Positions 11,617 through 23,300 of a stretch of 64,000 bases of DNA are shown in pieces (the stretch's first letter is position 1; each line of letters starts with the position of its first letter). The notes beneath the pieces were generated by a model. That model searched no databases. It was not told the origin of the DNA and saw nothing but the letters and a program-made list of their open reading frames with translations. Made by a program: the position numbers and the translations under genes. The DNA is from Hyaloscypha bicolor E (Eukaryota > Ascomycota > Leotiomycetes > Helotiales > Hyaloscyphaceae): assembly GCF_002865645.1 (NCBI RefSeq), contig NW_020194684.1:4751952-4815951 (forward strand). Direction: 5' to 3'.

Positions 11617-14600
11617 TTACAATGGCTTACCGCCAATGAAATCAGACCATCTGCGGACTTCTCCTGGAATGCCTTCTTTTCGGGGCAGCTTCTCGCTCAT
11701 GCAGCGGGCGAAGAGCTCAGCGGTCTAGCACAGCAGTGTCAATGAACGGATCGAAGTTATAGGGGAATGGGAAACATACCTTGGGTTCCATGAAAAGGGG
11801 CACGCCAAAGTCTACAGCGTTTCTACGCATCACGTAGTCGACATCCAAAACAGTCTTTCCTCGTGCGAGGGCCAAGTTGAAGACGCCACGGATGTCATAC
11901 TTTTGGAAGACTTCTCGTAAAGCCCTCTTGTCTTCCTTGGGGAACTCAATCACCTCGACACTTACACTGCTCTTTGCGGTAGATTCGAGGAATTGTTTGA
12001 CTTCTTTTTCGGCAGCGTAGAGCTTGTAGCCAAGTGGCGAGAGGTAGTCGACGATTTTCACCAGGGAGTCTTTGGAGATGTCTCCACCAAACAAAAGACC
12101 CTCTCCTGGTTCTGGCATACGGAAGTTCATGGTTGATTGCAGAGAGGCCCAATATGCTTCCACAAGATCCTTTCCGAAACAGGCGATTTCACCGGTACTG
12201 GACATTTCGACGCCTAGGAAGGGGTCTGCACCAGCGAGACGAGTCCAAGAGAATTGAGGTACTTTAGTGGCGAGATAGTCCCGCTTGATGGCCATGAGAT
12301 CAGTTGGCGCCGGAACGTTACGGCCAACGAGGGCTTTTGTGGCAACGTCAACAAAGTTGAGACCGAGGACCTTGCTGACGAATGGGAATGAACGGGAAGC
12401 ACGCAAGTTACACTCGATGACCTTGAGCTCAGGGAGAGCACCGTTGGGATCATCAGCTTTGATAATTTGCATGTTGAACGGACCAGTAATGCTCCAGGCT
12501 TTGGCAACCTTGACGGCAATTTCCTTAACACGGTCCATAGTCGTTTGATCCAGGGAAACAGGAGGAAGCACAAGGGTAGCATCACCTGAGTGTACGCCAG
12601 CTTGCTCAACGTGTTCACTCACAGCGTGGACGATGAGTTTGCCGTCTGACGCCACAGCATCAACATCAATCTCTTGAGCGCCTTCGATGAACTTAGTGAT
12701 AACAACAGGGTGGTCAGGTGAAACGTTGCTGGCCGCCTCAAGCTTGTCTTTGAGATCATCTTTGCTGCGAATGACCGTCATTGCAGCGCCAGAGAGAACG
12801 TAACTCGGTCTGACTAGCACAGGATAGCTAACTTCATCCGCGAAAGCCTCGGCATCAGCGACTGAAGTGAGCTCCTTCCAGGCAGGCTGGTCGACACCAA
12901 TACTATCGAGAATCTCGGAGAATTTTTGTCTATCTTCGGCCTTATCGATATCCCGGGGGTCAGTACCAAGGATCTTAGCACCTCCTGTTTCTTGGAGTCG
13001 GAGAGCAATCAGCTGAGGAAGTTGGCCTCCGACACTAACAACGACACCGGTTGCACTTTCGAGTTCATAGATGTCCATAACTCTCTCATAGCTGAGCTCT
13101 TCGAAATAGAGTTTGTCAGCAGTGTCAAAGTCAGTAGAATAGGTTTCACTGCAAGAAGTTAGCATTGTGGTTGAAAACTTTAGGTAACATGTGTTTACGG
13201 ATTGTAGTTGATCATGACAGTCTTCTTGCCCATTTCTTTTAGTGCCAGTGTTGCGCTGACAGCGCACCAGTCGAATTCGACACTGCTGCCAATGCGGTAC
13301 ACTCCGCTGCCGAGAATGATGATGCCATGATCGTCGAAAGTTACATCGTGCGAGGTTGCGTTATAGGTGGTGTACTAGGTATATCAGCATGAGTTTTCGT
13401 TGGAATGGACATGGGAGAGGAACCAAATAGTTCGTATTTGCGGGGAACTCCGCAGCAAGAGTATCGATCTTCTTGACAAATGGAGTGATTCCAAAATTCT
13501 TTCGACGAGCACGAACCTCGTCCTCTGTGCTTCCGATGCGAGAAGCAATCTGGCGGTCGGAGAAACCCATCTTCTTGGCCTTCATCATGAGTTCTTTCTT
13601 GATGCCGAACAGACTTCCAACATCCTCAAGCTCATGGGTACAATCAACAATATTCTGCAGCTTATAGAGGAACCACTTGTCAATCTTGCTCAGATCATGG
13701 ATGCGGTCCACAGTATAACCCTCGTGCAGCATTGCTTGACCAACAGCCAGCCATCGACGGTCTGTGGGGTTCGCAAGTTCGTAGTCCAGATCGTCGAATT
13801 TGTCTCCTTGGAAACCAACGAACCGGGGATCGACTTGACGGATGGCCTTCTGAATGGATTCCTCGAATGTTCGACCAATAGCCATAACCTCTCCAACAGA
13901 TTTCATGGCACTTCCGATGTCACGCTTCACGTGTTGGAACTTGGCCAAATCCCATCGTGGGATTTTTGTAACGACGTAGTCCAAGGAAGGTTCGAAATTT
14001 GCCGTAGTGGTCTTGGTGACAGCGTTTGGGAGTTCAGGAAGAGTATGGCCAAGTCCAATTTTTGCAGCGGTGTAAGCGAGAGGATATCCAGTAGCCTTTG
14101 AAGCAAGAGCAGATGAGCGAGAGAGACGTGCATTGACTTCGATGACACGGTAGTCGAGCCCGTCAGGTTGCAATGCATACTGCACGTTGCACTCTCCCAC
14201 AACACCTAAGTGGCGGACGATTTTGATAGCAGCAGAACGAAGCATGTGATATTCCTCATCACTCAAAGTCTGACTGGGTGCCACAACAATGGAGTCACCA
14301 GTATGGATGCCCAGAGGATCGAAGTTTTCCATGTTGCAGACCGTGATACAGTTATTGCTTGCATCTCGAACGACCTCATACTCGACTTCCTTCCAGCCCT
14401 TCAGAGATTTCTCAACCAAGATCTGAGGAGACAGAGTGAGGGATCTGGCGGACAAGTTTCGAAGCTCTTCCTCGTTGTTTGCAAAGCCCGAACCAAGACC
14501 ACCAAGAGCATAGGCTGCTCGGACAATGATTGGGTAACTAATTCCTCTAGCAGCTTCTAGAGCTTCGTCTACGGTACCGACAGCAATAGATTGGGCAATT

Positions 14601-15410
14601 GGAATGTTGATTTCACCCAGAGCTTTGGCGAAGAGATCTCTGTCCTCGCTTGTCTCAAGAGTCTTGATGCTTGTGCCCAAGACCTTGACCCCGTAGCGTT
14701 CAAAAATGCCCATCCGTTCCATTTGAACGCCGAGATTCAGGGCAGTTTGACCACCGAATGTAAGGAAGATGCCATCTGGTCTCTCGCGCTCAATAACATA
14801 TGTAACATATTCTGGAGTGACGGGAAGGTAGTAAACCTCATCGGTAAGGACGTGGGCGGTCTGGATGGTTGCGATGTTTGGATTGATGAGCACGGAAGCT
14901 ACACCAGCCTCCTTCAAGGCTTTCAAAGCTTGAGAACCTATTGTAAAGAATAGTTAGGACCGTGTTCGTATCAAATTAGAGACCGACTGAGCTTGATCGC
15001 GTGCCACAGGTTGTGATGCTTTTCAGCCGACTCCCTCGTGACTCATTCCTCATTCAAAAGTGTTCTGGAAACCAACCTGAATAATCGAATTCTCCTGCTT
15101 GACCAATGCTCAAACCACCACTGCCAATTACCAATACCTTCTTGACATTAACAGGATTTGCAGCTCCTTTAATGACTCCGCTCTCCAGGTATGCCTTTGC
15201 ATTTGGGGCAGTTTGTGTCTGGTCGCGGCAGACTGTGGAGCTCGAGAAAAGTCGAACATATCTGGCGTTCTTGCCAGCCGGGGCTTGACTCTGAGCATAG
15301 AGGCATCGTGTAGACGACCGAGTGGTAAAAGATCTCGCGGTGCTGGCTGGAGCCTTGATCTGGCGGAGAAGGAAGGTTGTACGGCCTGCGAGACGGCTGG
15401 AGAGAGCCAT
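11617..15410 (-). CDS. CPA2: Carbamoyl-phosphate synthase, arginine-specific large chain, mitochondrial
   Basis: Gene model: complement(11617..11724, 11780..13148, 13199..13374, 13424..14937, 15077..15410), 1166 residues. Introns are 55, 50, 49 and 139 bases. The first 60 or so residues ([19 protein letters not shown] onward) are Arg/Ser/Thr-rich without acids: a mitochondrial presequence, as in Neurospora arg-3. The two homologous synthetase halves follow: first [20 protein letters not shown] (from about residue 90) with [12 protein letters not shown], second [19 protein letters not shown] (about 640). A C-terminal allosteric-type domain ends in [13 protein letters not shown]. No glutaminase or aspartate transcarbamoylase part is fused, so this is the stand-alone arginine-pathway enzyme. 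It makes carbamoyl phosphate from ammonia supplied by the small subunit, for ornithine carbamoyltransferase. The small-subunit gene is not in the window. Confidence 0.94.
15039..15045. promoter_or_regulatory. TGACTCA (Gcn4/CPC1 site) inside CPA2 intron 1
   Basis: A perfect 7-base general-control element within the unusually long (139-base) first intron of CPA2, 365 bases downstream of its start codon. Arginine genes are classical Gcn4/CPC1 targets. The 7-mer is expected about once per 8 kb by chance, and others occur in this window in unrelated places. Confidence 0.35.
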
Positions 15411-16343
15411 TGTATGAGCGGTGAACTCAATTGAATGCCAGGAGGTTCAACCAAGCGCCTGCTACCGTCTCAAGGCTCGAGATCTCTTCGGCGTTGTCTC
15501 AAATATCGTGGGTGTGGAGGAATCGAGCTGGTGATTCCAAGTCGATTTCCCAGGCAGATGGTTTGTCGGTCAAGATGAAGTTTTGTGATAACGAGCGGTC
15601 AAGAACTCGCAATTAAATTACGTCTGAAGCTTCGACGGCTCGAAATCTCTTAGCATGGTCGATGAAGAAGGAGTAAGATGAGAGATTTCTGGATTGCAGT
15701 CACGAGTAGCAGAGAGAGATAGATGTTGGTTAGTATTTGATGCAGCAAAAAAATTATGCGCTAGGCGTGCAAGCTCTTCGGCGGGGCACAAGATGCTTGC
15801 CAGCTAACTTTTTCCTCGAGACGTCTTCTGACTGACTGAAAATCTTCGAATTGCACGCTCCGCAACGGCAACTAATCCACTTCTAGCCCTGCAGACGCCA
15901 TTGTTCGCCTGGCCGAGCAATGAAATCTTCGTCTTCTGCTACTGTAGGCCCGAAGAACGGGGATGGCTGAGAAGAGCCTGTAATGTCGTGAGGGGAGGGG
16001 AAGAGCCTCGCAGACTTTTTTGCTTGCTGCATTGGCGTGCGGGGAAGCGAAACCAATGGTTGCCCTCGCCTTTGAAATACCCAGAGGAACCGGCTGTCCA
16101 ATGATCTCACAGGCAGATCACGAATGGCAGGCTATGGCCGCCGAACATCTGTGGTTTGTGGGTTGAGCAGATTCGGGGAACTGTGATATTGCGCTGCTTG
16201 CACTTGAAATTTAACTTTTCCGTCGACAAGTTAGTTACCATGGTCAGGGGTAATCACGTGTGGCTACAGCGCATCTGGAAAGCAACTCGGATATCATTGA
16301 GCCAGATCTACAATCCTTTCTTTTTGTTCCTCCCAGCACCCGT
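15411..16343. promoter_or_regulatory. CPA2 upstream region and PheRS alpha 3' flank
   Basis: 933 bases without a credible gene, between two genes on the minus strand. The part next to CPA2 is its promoter and leader; I see no TGACTCA in it. A CACGTG E-box lies near 16255. No RNA gene recognised. Confidence 0.45.
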
Positions 16344-18037
16344 CTAAGTCTTCTCTAATCTGACGGCAGGGTTCCTCTCGATGAAGGCCAGATCTACTTT
16401 GTGTCCCAGCAACTCCCGAATGTTATTCACCTGTTTCCCAGTTAGTGCCCTGAACTTTTTTGTGGAAATGCCATGCTAACCTTGTATTTTATCATTGTTG
16501 GACGCTCCAAGCTCAAACCCCATCCGAAGACACGCATATCCTTTGGCAGACCCATTGCCTCTAACATCTCAGGCCTGAACATACCACTGTTGCCAATCTC
16601 CACAAGCTTGTTTAGCCCCTTGTGGAAACTGAAAATCTCCATACTGGGCTCGGTGTATGGGTTGTAAGCTGGCTTGAAGCGTAGGTCCTCGATGCCCATC
16701 TTCGTGAAGAAGATTTGCATAAACTCCATAAGTCCACCCAGGGACAATCCGTAGTCAGCAATGACACCCTCGACTTGGTGGAACTCTGCAAGATGGGTTG
16801 CATCAACGGTCTCGTTACGGAACACACGATCAATTGAAAAGTATCGGGCCGGGGGCGGTCTTCCATCCGGTCCTTTCTTAGACGCCAGTTTGTGTAGCAT
16901 GGCAGTTGAAATTGCGGTGGTATGCGTTCGGAGGACTAGTCGTAGAGACTCGTCTTCAGCCCAGGGATACCTATATCCAATAGATCCATACTTTCCTTCT
17001 TGGTGCACATCCTTTACATTATTCCAATATGCCTCATAGTCTGCCTTATCGGCCCTTGTCTCTGCATGTGGTTTGTCTGCGGTTTTCGGGTCCGAAATGT
17101 AGAAGGTATCTTGCAGGTCACGAGCTGGATGTTGTTGCGGTACGAAGAGTGCGTCGAAGTTCCAGAATCCGGTCTCGACGAAGCGATTCGTGGGCATCTC
17201 CTCGAATCCCATCTCAAAGAAGATTTGTCGAAATTCATGCCGGACTTTGTTCAAGGGATGCAGAGCACCTGCATTCTGATCTGTTCCGAGTGATCTGAAG
17301 TTGTAGGGCTTGAAAGCGGCGGTCTTCCACGCACCACTACACAAATCAGTGACGGAACTAAAAACACTTCACGATAACCTACGAAGCCAACATATCAACT
17401 GTCAAATCCGTCTCCTCTTTCACCATCTCGAGAGCGAACTTTAGCCCCTTGTGAATCCTGAAGCTAATAACCTTCTGCATCTTGACGAGTTTCCGCTTTT
17501 TTAAGTCTGCGACAACTTTTGGATCAGGATGCGTTCGCGTCTTTTGAATGATCTGAAGTTGCTCGCGGGTTGTGTCTTGTATCGATCCGGTCTGCAGTCA
17601 TTAGCAACCAGTTGAGCGTTCTTTGCAACATACTAACTCACTGATGCAACCAGACGACCATCTTTGCCTTTTGCGATCCATTTCGACTTGAAAGCTTTTC
17701 CCTGTCCCAGACTGGCGGCTTTTTTGTCTCCTATGGCAGCCTCCAATTCCTTCACTGTGAGACCCTCAACTGCCTTCCGTAGCGCCTCAAATACTCGTGC
17801 TTCATGGCTGCCATTGGCCTCGATTTCCGCACCCTCATCCTCTAGCATCGCTTCCTCTCGGTCAATCGTCTCATATGTGATCATAGAACGCGAGGCTAAT
17901 CTGTCTAATGCGGCCTTGACGTCCGTGGATTTCTGTAATGGCAAGGCCTCCGAGGACAGAATTGGATCGTTCTTGGAAAGTAGCTCAAGAATTTCAGATG
18001 GCAGATCGCCTTGTTGGCCATGATGACTGGCCGCCAT
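16344..18037 (-). CDS. FRS2: Cytosolic phenylalanyl-tRNA synthetase, alpha subunit
   Basis: Gene model: complement(16344..16430, 16481..17336, 17383..17591, 17642..18037), 515 residues, introns of 50, 46 and 50 bases. The N-terminal part holds winged-helix tRNA-binding units ([20 protein letters not shown]). The class II catalytic core has motif 1 ([19 protein letters not shown]), motif 2 ([20 protein letters not shown]) and motif 3 ([16 protein letters not shown]). It works as an alpha2-beta2 tetramer; no mitochondrial presequence is seen, so it is the cytosolic form. A Met six codons upstream (18055) is an alternative start; I prefer 18037 ([10 protein letters not shown]) by resemblance to the family. 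A TGACTCA site lies 67 bases upstream. Confidence 0.93.
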
Positions 18038-18103
18038 CACTAAAGACGTGCGCACTTGGAAAAGCTGTGCTGAGTGTTGTGGTGATTAAATTCGAAGTTG
18101 GGT

Positions 18104-18110
18104 TGACTCA
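18104..18110. promoter_or_regulatory. TGACTCA (Gcn4/CPC1 site) upstream of FRS2
   Basis: A perfect general-control element 67 bases before the preferred start codon of an aminoacyl-tRNA synthetase gene, a gene class often under Gcn4/CPC1 control. At this distance it may lie in the leader instead of the promoter. Single-site evidence only. Confidence 0.35.
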
Positions 18111-18455
18111 CTTCTGGAAATTTGTTTGACCGTGTCCCGTTTCAGCCTTAGCTCGTAAGGCATAAACCGACGCCCTGTGGGCGATCAGAACCCAGCACGC
18201 CTTCGGGACCCCTAAGTTATCACTATTTTAAACCCAATTTAGTGCTGTTTGTTCAAAGAAGGCAACGTCAACATTTTTGATCACTCATATCAAACTAGGG
18301 CAATTTTATTGACTCTCTTGGCTAGAGGAAATTAAAGCGAGAGAAAAAGTGCCATATTGATTCTACAGAAGGATGGAGTACAATATAATGCACTGTCTTC
18401 ACGACCTGAGCCTCTGAGAAATTTCAGTGCAAAGTAATACTGTAGTAGCGTCTCC

Positions 18456-20060
18456 TCATGATTGACCTGCAGCTTCCCCTTCAATGACGCCCAAATTGCC
18501 ATCCACCGTGCCCCATATATCTCCTTTCCCATCGCTACCAAGGAGATTATCAAGTTCTAACAGTGTCTTTTGAGTTTTCACGATAAACTTCTCTCCCTCT
18601 TCCAGCTTTTCGGAAATCGCTTCCTTTGTTGCATTAGTTGCTGACTCGGACGCGAATACCCAAGCTCGAGCTCGACGTGAAGCATCCGGCCTCTCTTGGT
18701 TTGACATCTGGTCGCCGAAAGAGACGGCCCCTTCCAACGTCGTTCGCTGCAAGCTTGCAGCTGGTATTGGATGTGCTGGCAGAAGGTGACTCTCATCAGC
18801 TAGTCGGTCGAGACCCTGACTACCCTCTTTTAGTTGCTTTGACAGAGTGATTGTCAGATGAGATTTCTGTTGGATCATCGCCTTCTGCTCATTCGAGACC
18901 AAAATCATGGCTTCTAGGTAAGGATAGATTGCTTGGTTCATGCCGTTGACGTTTTGCAATTCCTCTCTCGCTGGTTGTAGACTGTTGTCCTGACCGAACT
19001 CTGGTGAAGGTTGTGGTCCTAATCTACCACCTGATGCAACAACTATTGCTTCCCGGACCTTCGTGTATCGGGCATACTGTCTTTGGGTCGCTGTCAATTC
19101 GGCATCGATGTATTCCCTCCCGTGCTTCATCGATGTGGTTGGTCCATGGTCCTCTTCATCCTCCGGAGGGCAGTCCCCAGCTCTACCTAGTTCGCCTTCG
19201 ATCCAGTTTATCAATTCATGTCTTGTCGCATCAACTGCTTGGAGCCGACTTCCATGCTGAACAGATGGATCGGAATTCTCTGCCCGGACCTTTGCAAGGA
19301 GTTTCTGTTCTTTTTTGAGAAGCATCTTGGCGCGAAGAACAGACTTCTCTAGCTGATCGACCAGCTCCTCCAGATCTCTCCCGTCAGGCATGTGACTTGA
19401 AGAAGAGGCATTCACGACTTCTGGTGGTACTTTCGGCAACGTTTCCACGTCTTTCAAGACTTCCTGGAGATCGAGATGGTCAACACTAGCAGCTGGTTTT
19501 CTACTCAACATGTCAATGTAATCTTGAGTAATCAATAGACGTTCGTGATTCTGCCGCTGCCGAACGAGATCCAGAAATGATTCCATCGAGTTCTCAGCCC
19601 CGTCTTGGGATGTCGAACGTTCACGCACGCCAACACCAGACCCTTGCCCTTCCTGTTCAACATGGTGGTCCTTACTCGCTTTGGAGTACTCTTTCCTAGC
19701 CTTGATGTTGGCGCGAACACACCGAAGGTATTCTTTTTGAACCCCTCTAACTCCATGAGGGGTTGCATCAATACTATTTGTCGGATCAACCAGGGAAAGT
19801 GGTCGGGAGACAGGCAGGCCTCCATCCACGTTGAGATGCCCGCTGAGATGCGAACTTAAGATTCTTCGGATTTGCGCAACTTCTTGCCTTTGCTTAATGA
19901 AAGGCAGTAGAGAGCGATTGATTTTCTTGAAAGCTTCGGGGAGTGCACCGTAGTCTTCCATGCTGAGTGAACTTAGTAAGTCACGCTGCAATTGAGGTTG
20001 TGGTTGTTTACCAGCACTCTGAGACGCGCTGGGCCGCTGGCTAGCCGAAATGCGCCACAA
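18456..20060 (-). CDS. Coiled-coil protein of unknown function, 534 residues
   Basis: One uninterrupted frame, protein-like throughout. The N-terminus is Ser/Gln-rich and disordered. A helical block follows (EDYGALPEAFKKINRSLLPF, IKQRQEVAQIRRILSSHL), then two coiled-coil stretches (LEELVDQLEKSVLRAKMLLK at about 232-252 and a C-terminal EAISEKLEEGEKFIVKTQKT). Between them lies a polar linker with WIEGELGRAGDCPPEDEED. There are no membrane segments, catalytic motifs or signal peptide. A scaffold or spindle/cytoskeletal role would fit the architecture but is a guess. Its start is 266 bases from the divergent BRR2 start. I do not recognise the family with certainty. Confidence 0.75.
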   Translation of the reverse strand: MWRISASQRPSASQSAGKQPQPQLQRDLLSSLSMEDYGALPEAFKKINRSLLPFIKQRQEVAQIRRILSSHLSGHLNVDGGLPVSRPLSLVDPTNSIDATPHGVRGVQKEYLRCVRANIKARKEYSKASKDHHVEQEGQGSGVGVRERSTSQDGAENSMESFLDLVRQRQNHERLLITQDYIDMLSRKPAASVDHLDLQEVLKDVETLPKVPPEVVNASSSSHMPDGRDLEELVDQLEKSVLRAKMLLKKEQKLLAKVRAENSDPSVQHGSRLQAVDATRHELINWIEGELGRAGDCPPEDEEDHGPTTSMKHGREYIDAELTATQRQYARYTKVREAIVVASGGRLGPQPSPEFGQDNSLQPAREELQNVNGMNQAIYPYLEAMILVSNEQKAMIQQKSHLTITLSKQLKEGSQGLDRLADESHLLPAHPIPAASLQRTTLEGAVSFGDQMSNQERPDASRRARAWVFASESATNATKEAISEKLEEGEKFIVKTQKTLLELDNLLGSDGKGDIWGTVDGNLGVIEGEAAGQS

Positions 20061-20326
20061 CTGAGGCTCAGGTGGCTTGACCTTTCCCGCTAATTTGATA
20101 AACCTTTAATTTTTATCTCCTTTCGAACATTTCTAGTCCCAAGGTGTGAGTCAACTCATCCAGCTGCCTGGATTTCTTGATAAATCTGTGTAGTTGATGA
20201 TTGATGAATTCACCGAAGTGTTGTGAGGATTTTCGACAGTCTTTACCACCGCGCTGAAGATTTGTCTAGGCTCTCCACCTGATCTCGAATCCGCTGTCTC
20301 TCTTAAACGCTCACACAACCACCAAG
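20061..20326. promoter_or_regulatory. Divergent promoter, coiled-coil gene / BRR2
   Basis: 266 bases between divergent start codons. A TGAGTCA motif lies at 20147-20153, not at an amino-acid gene, which illustrates how often this 7-mer appears by chance. Confidence 0.45.
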
Positions 20327-23300
20327 ATGACGGACCAACAGCGCGATGTCTCTCAGTACAAGTACTCGGCGATGTCCAACCTGGTCCTCCAGGCGGACCG
20401 TCGATTTGTTACACGGCGCAACGATGAGGTCACAGGAGACCCGGAATCACTTGCGGGGCGGTTGAGCATTAGGGACATGGGCTCTCGAAATGCTCGTGAC
20501 AACATCCCCAAGCAAAAGAAGAAGGCCTCAGGGCTGCCAGATGTCGAGCGAGGAGGCCTCCAGGAAGGTCAGGATGTTCTGGAGCGGGAGCAGCGCAAAC
20601 GAAAGCGCGGCGAGCCAGCACAACTTCGAGGGACTGGAATTCTGTCGGCAGCAGATGCATTGGTGGAGGGCATTGTATACCGACCCAGAACTTCTGCCAC
20701 ACGAGCCACGTACGATCTGATTCTTACGACCGTTGCCAATAACTTAGGAGACGTTTCACACGAAATTGTTCGTAGCGCTGCGGATGCAGTTCTGGAATAT
20801 CTGAAGGACGATGACATGAAAGATTTGGACAAGAAGAAGGAAATCGATGACCTTTTAGGCACAACCTTGAACCCTAAGCAGTTCAATGAACTGGTGAACC
20901 TCGGCAAAAAGATCACCGATTACGATGCTCAGGACGAAGACGAGGTTATGGGTGATGGAGAAAATGGCGTGGAAGATGGAGCAGAGATAGATGATCGCCA
21001 GGGTGTGGCGGTCGTTTTCGATGACAACTCTGAAGATGAAGATGGTCAAGAGATGGTCAACGAGGTCCGCGACGAATCGTCTGAAGATGAAGGCGATATC
21101 GAAGACCGTCCAGGTTTGGAGGAAGTCGCAACAGCTGGTGGTTCTGGGGAAGACAGAGAGGAGGAGGCCGAGGAGCTTCCAGAAGATGAGGCAGTGATCA
21201 TAGACTCTGCCCCAATCGATGGTGGCAGCAGTAAAAACAAGGATAAGAGTTTCATTCCTACTCGCGAGATCGACGCCTACTGGCTTCAACGACAGATTGG
21301 TTCTATTTACTCGGATCCGCACACTCAACAGGTCAAGACTCAAGAAGCTCTGAAGACTCTATCCGGAGCACCAGATGAAGAAGGGGGCGAGGAAAAACCC
21401 CTGAGAGAAGTCGAGAATGATCTAGCAGAACTCTTTGATTACGAAAATCACGAACTTGTCCATAAGCTTATTGCCAACCGAGATAAGGTTGTCTGGCTTA
21501 CGAAATTGGCTCGGGCTGAGGATGCGGAGGCTAAAGGTGTGGTTGAGCGAGAAATTGCATCCGAAGGCCTGCGGTGGATTCTGGATGAACTTCGAGGAAT
21601 AGCTCCTTCTGGCGATGGTTCGAAGAAGCGGAAACTTGAGATCAAGATGGACATCGATGTTCCAGCTTCATACATGAACGGCAGTGCTAAAGCCGAGCAT
21701 GCTGGCGACGGGGCACTTGTCGGAGGCTTACAGCCGCGGAAACTCATCAATCTCGAGAACCTTGTTTTTGATCAGGGAAACCATCTCATGACGAATCCCA
21801 AAGTCACGCTTCCACAGGGATCTACTAAACGTACCTTTAAAGGCTATGAAGAGATTCACGTTCCTCCCCCAAAGAAGCGCAATGAGCCTAGCGATCGAGA
21901 TATTCCCGTCACAGAGATGCCGGAATGGGCTCGTGTCCCTTTCAGCTCCGCTACCAAACTGAACAAGATCCAGTCCAAATGTTTTCCCCAAGCTTTCAAC
22001 GACGATGGCAATATGCTGATTTGTGCTCCGACTGGCAGTGGAAAGACAAATGTTGGTATGCTCACGATTCTTCGAGAAATTGGCAAGAACCGCAATCCGG
22101 AAACTGGAGAGATCAACCTGGATGCTTTCAAGATTGTCTACATTGCTCCTTTGAAGGCATTGGTTCAAGAACAAGTTGGCAATTTTGGTGCCCGCCTGAA
22201 ACCCTATGGCATTCAAGTTTCCGAATTGACTGGTGATCGACAACTCACAAAGCAGCAAATTGCGGACACTCAGATCATTATGACTACACCTGAGAAATGG
22301 GATGTTATCACCAGAAAAGCTACAGATCTAAGCTACACGAACCTGGTGCGACTTATCATCATCGACGAGATTCATCTACTGCATGACGACCGTGGACCGG
22401 TGCTGGAAAGTATCGTCAGCCGGACAATCAGAAAGCTGGAGCAGACCGGCGATCCCGTCCGCCTAGTAGGTCTCTCAGCCACGTTGCCCAATTACCGCGA
22501 TGTTGCAAGCTTTCTCCGGGTTGACCCTGCAACGGGTATGTTCCATTTCGATGGCTCATACCGCCCTTGTCCCCTTCGCCAGGAGTTCATCGGCATTACC
22601 GAGAAGAAGGCCATCAAGCAGCTAAAGACCATGAATGACATAACTTATACCAAAGTCCTTGAGCATGTTGGGACGAACCGGAATCAAATGATTATTTTCG
22701 TCCACTCCAGAAAAGAAACTTCGAAGACTGCACGTTATATCAGAGACAAGGCTCTGGAAATGGAGACCATTGGACAAATTCTGAGAAGCGATGCCGGCAG
22801 CAGAGAAGCTCTCAATGCTGAGGCAGAGTCCGTGAACGATCGAGAATTGAAGGACTTGCTTCCGTACGGGTTTGGCATCCACCACGCTGGAATGAGCAGA
22901 CCGGATCGAACTTCAGTTGAGGATCTTTTCAACGATGGTCTGATCCAAGTACTCGTGTCTACTGCCACTTTGGCATGGGGTGTGAACCTGCCAGCCCATA
23001 CTGTTATTATCAAAGGCACCCAAGTCTACTCGCCCGAAAAAGGTAGTTGGGTGGAGCTCAGCCCACAAGATGTTCTTCAAATGCTTGGCCGAGCTGGTCG
23101 TCCCCAGTACGACACCTATGGAGAGGGAATCATCATAACCACGGCGACAGAAATGCAGTACTACCTCTCACTTCTCAATCAGCAACTGCCCATCGAAAGT
23201 CAGTTCGTTAGTCGCCTTGCAGATAATCTAAACGCCGAAGTTGTTCTTGGTAATATCCGCAGCAGAGATGACGGCGTTGAATGGCTTGGTTATACTTATC

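Noticed and set aside
21728..22258. 176-codon minus-strand frame inside BRR2, and several similar antisense frames along it
   Set aside because: Complementary shadow of a highly conserved helicase cassette; no domain of its own.
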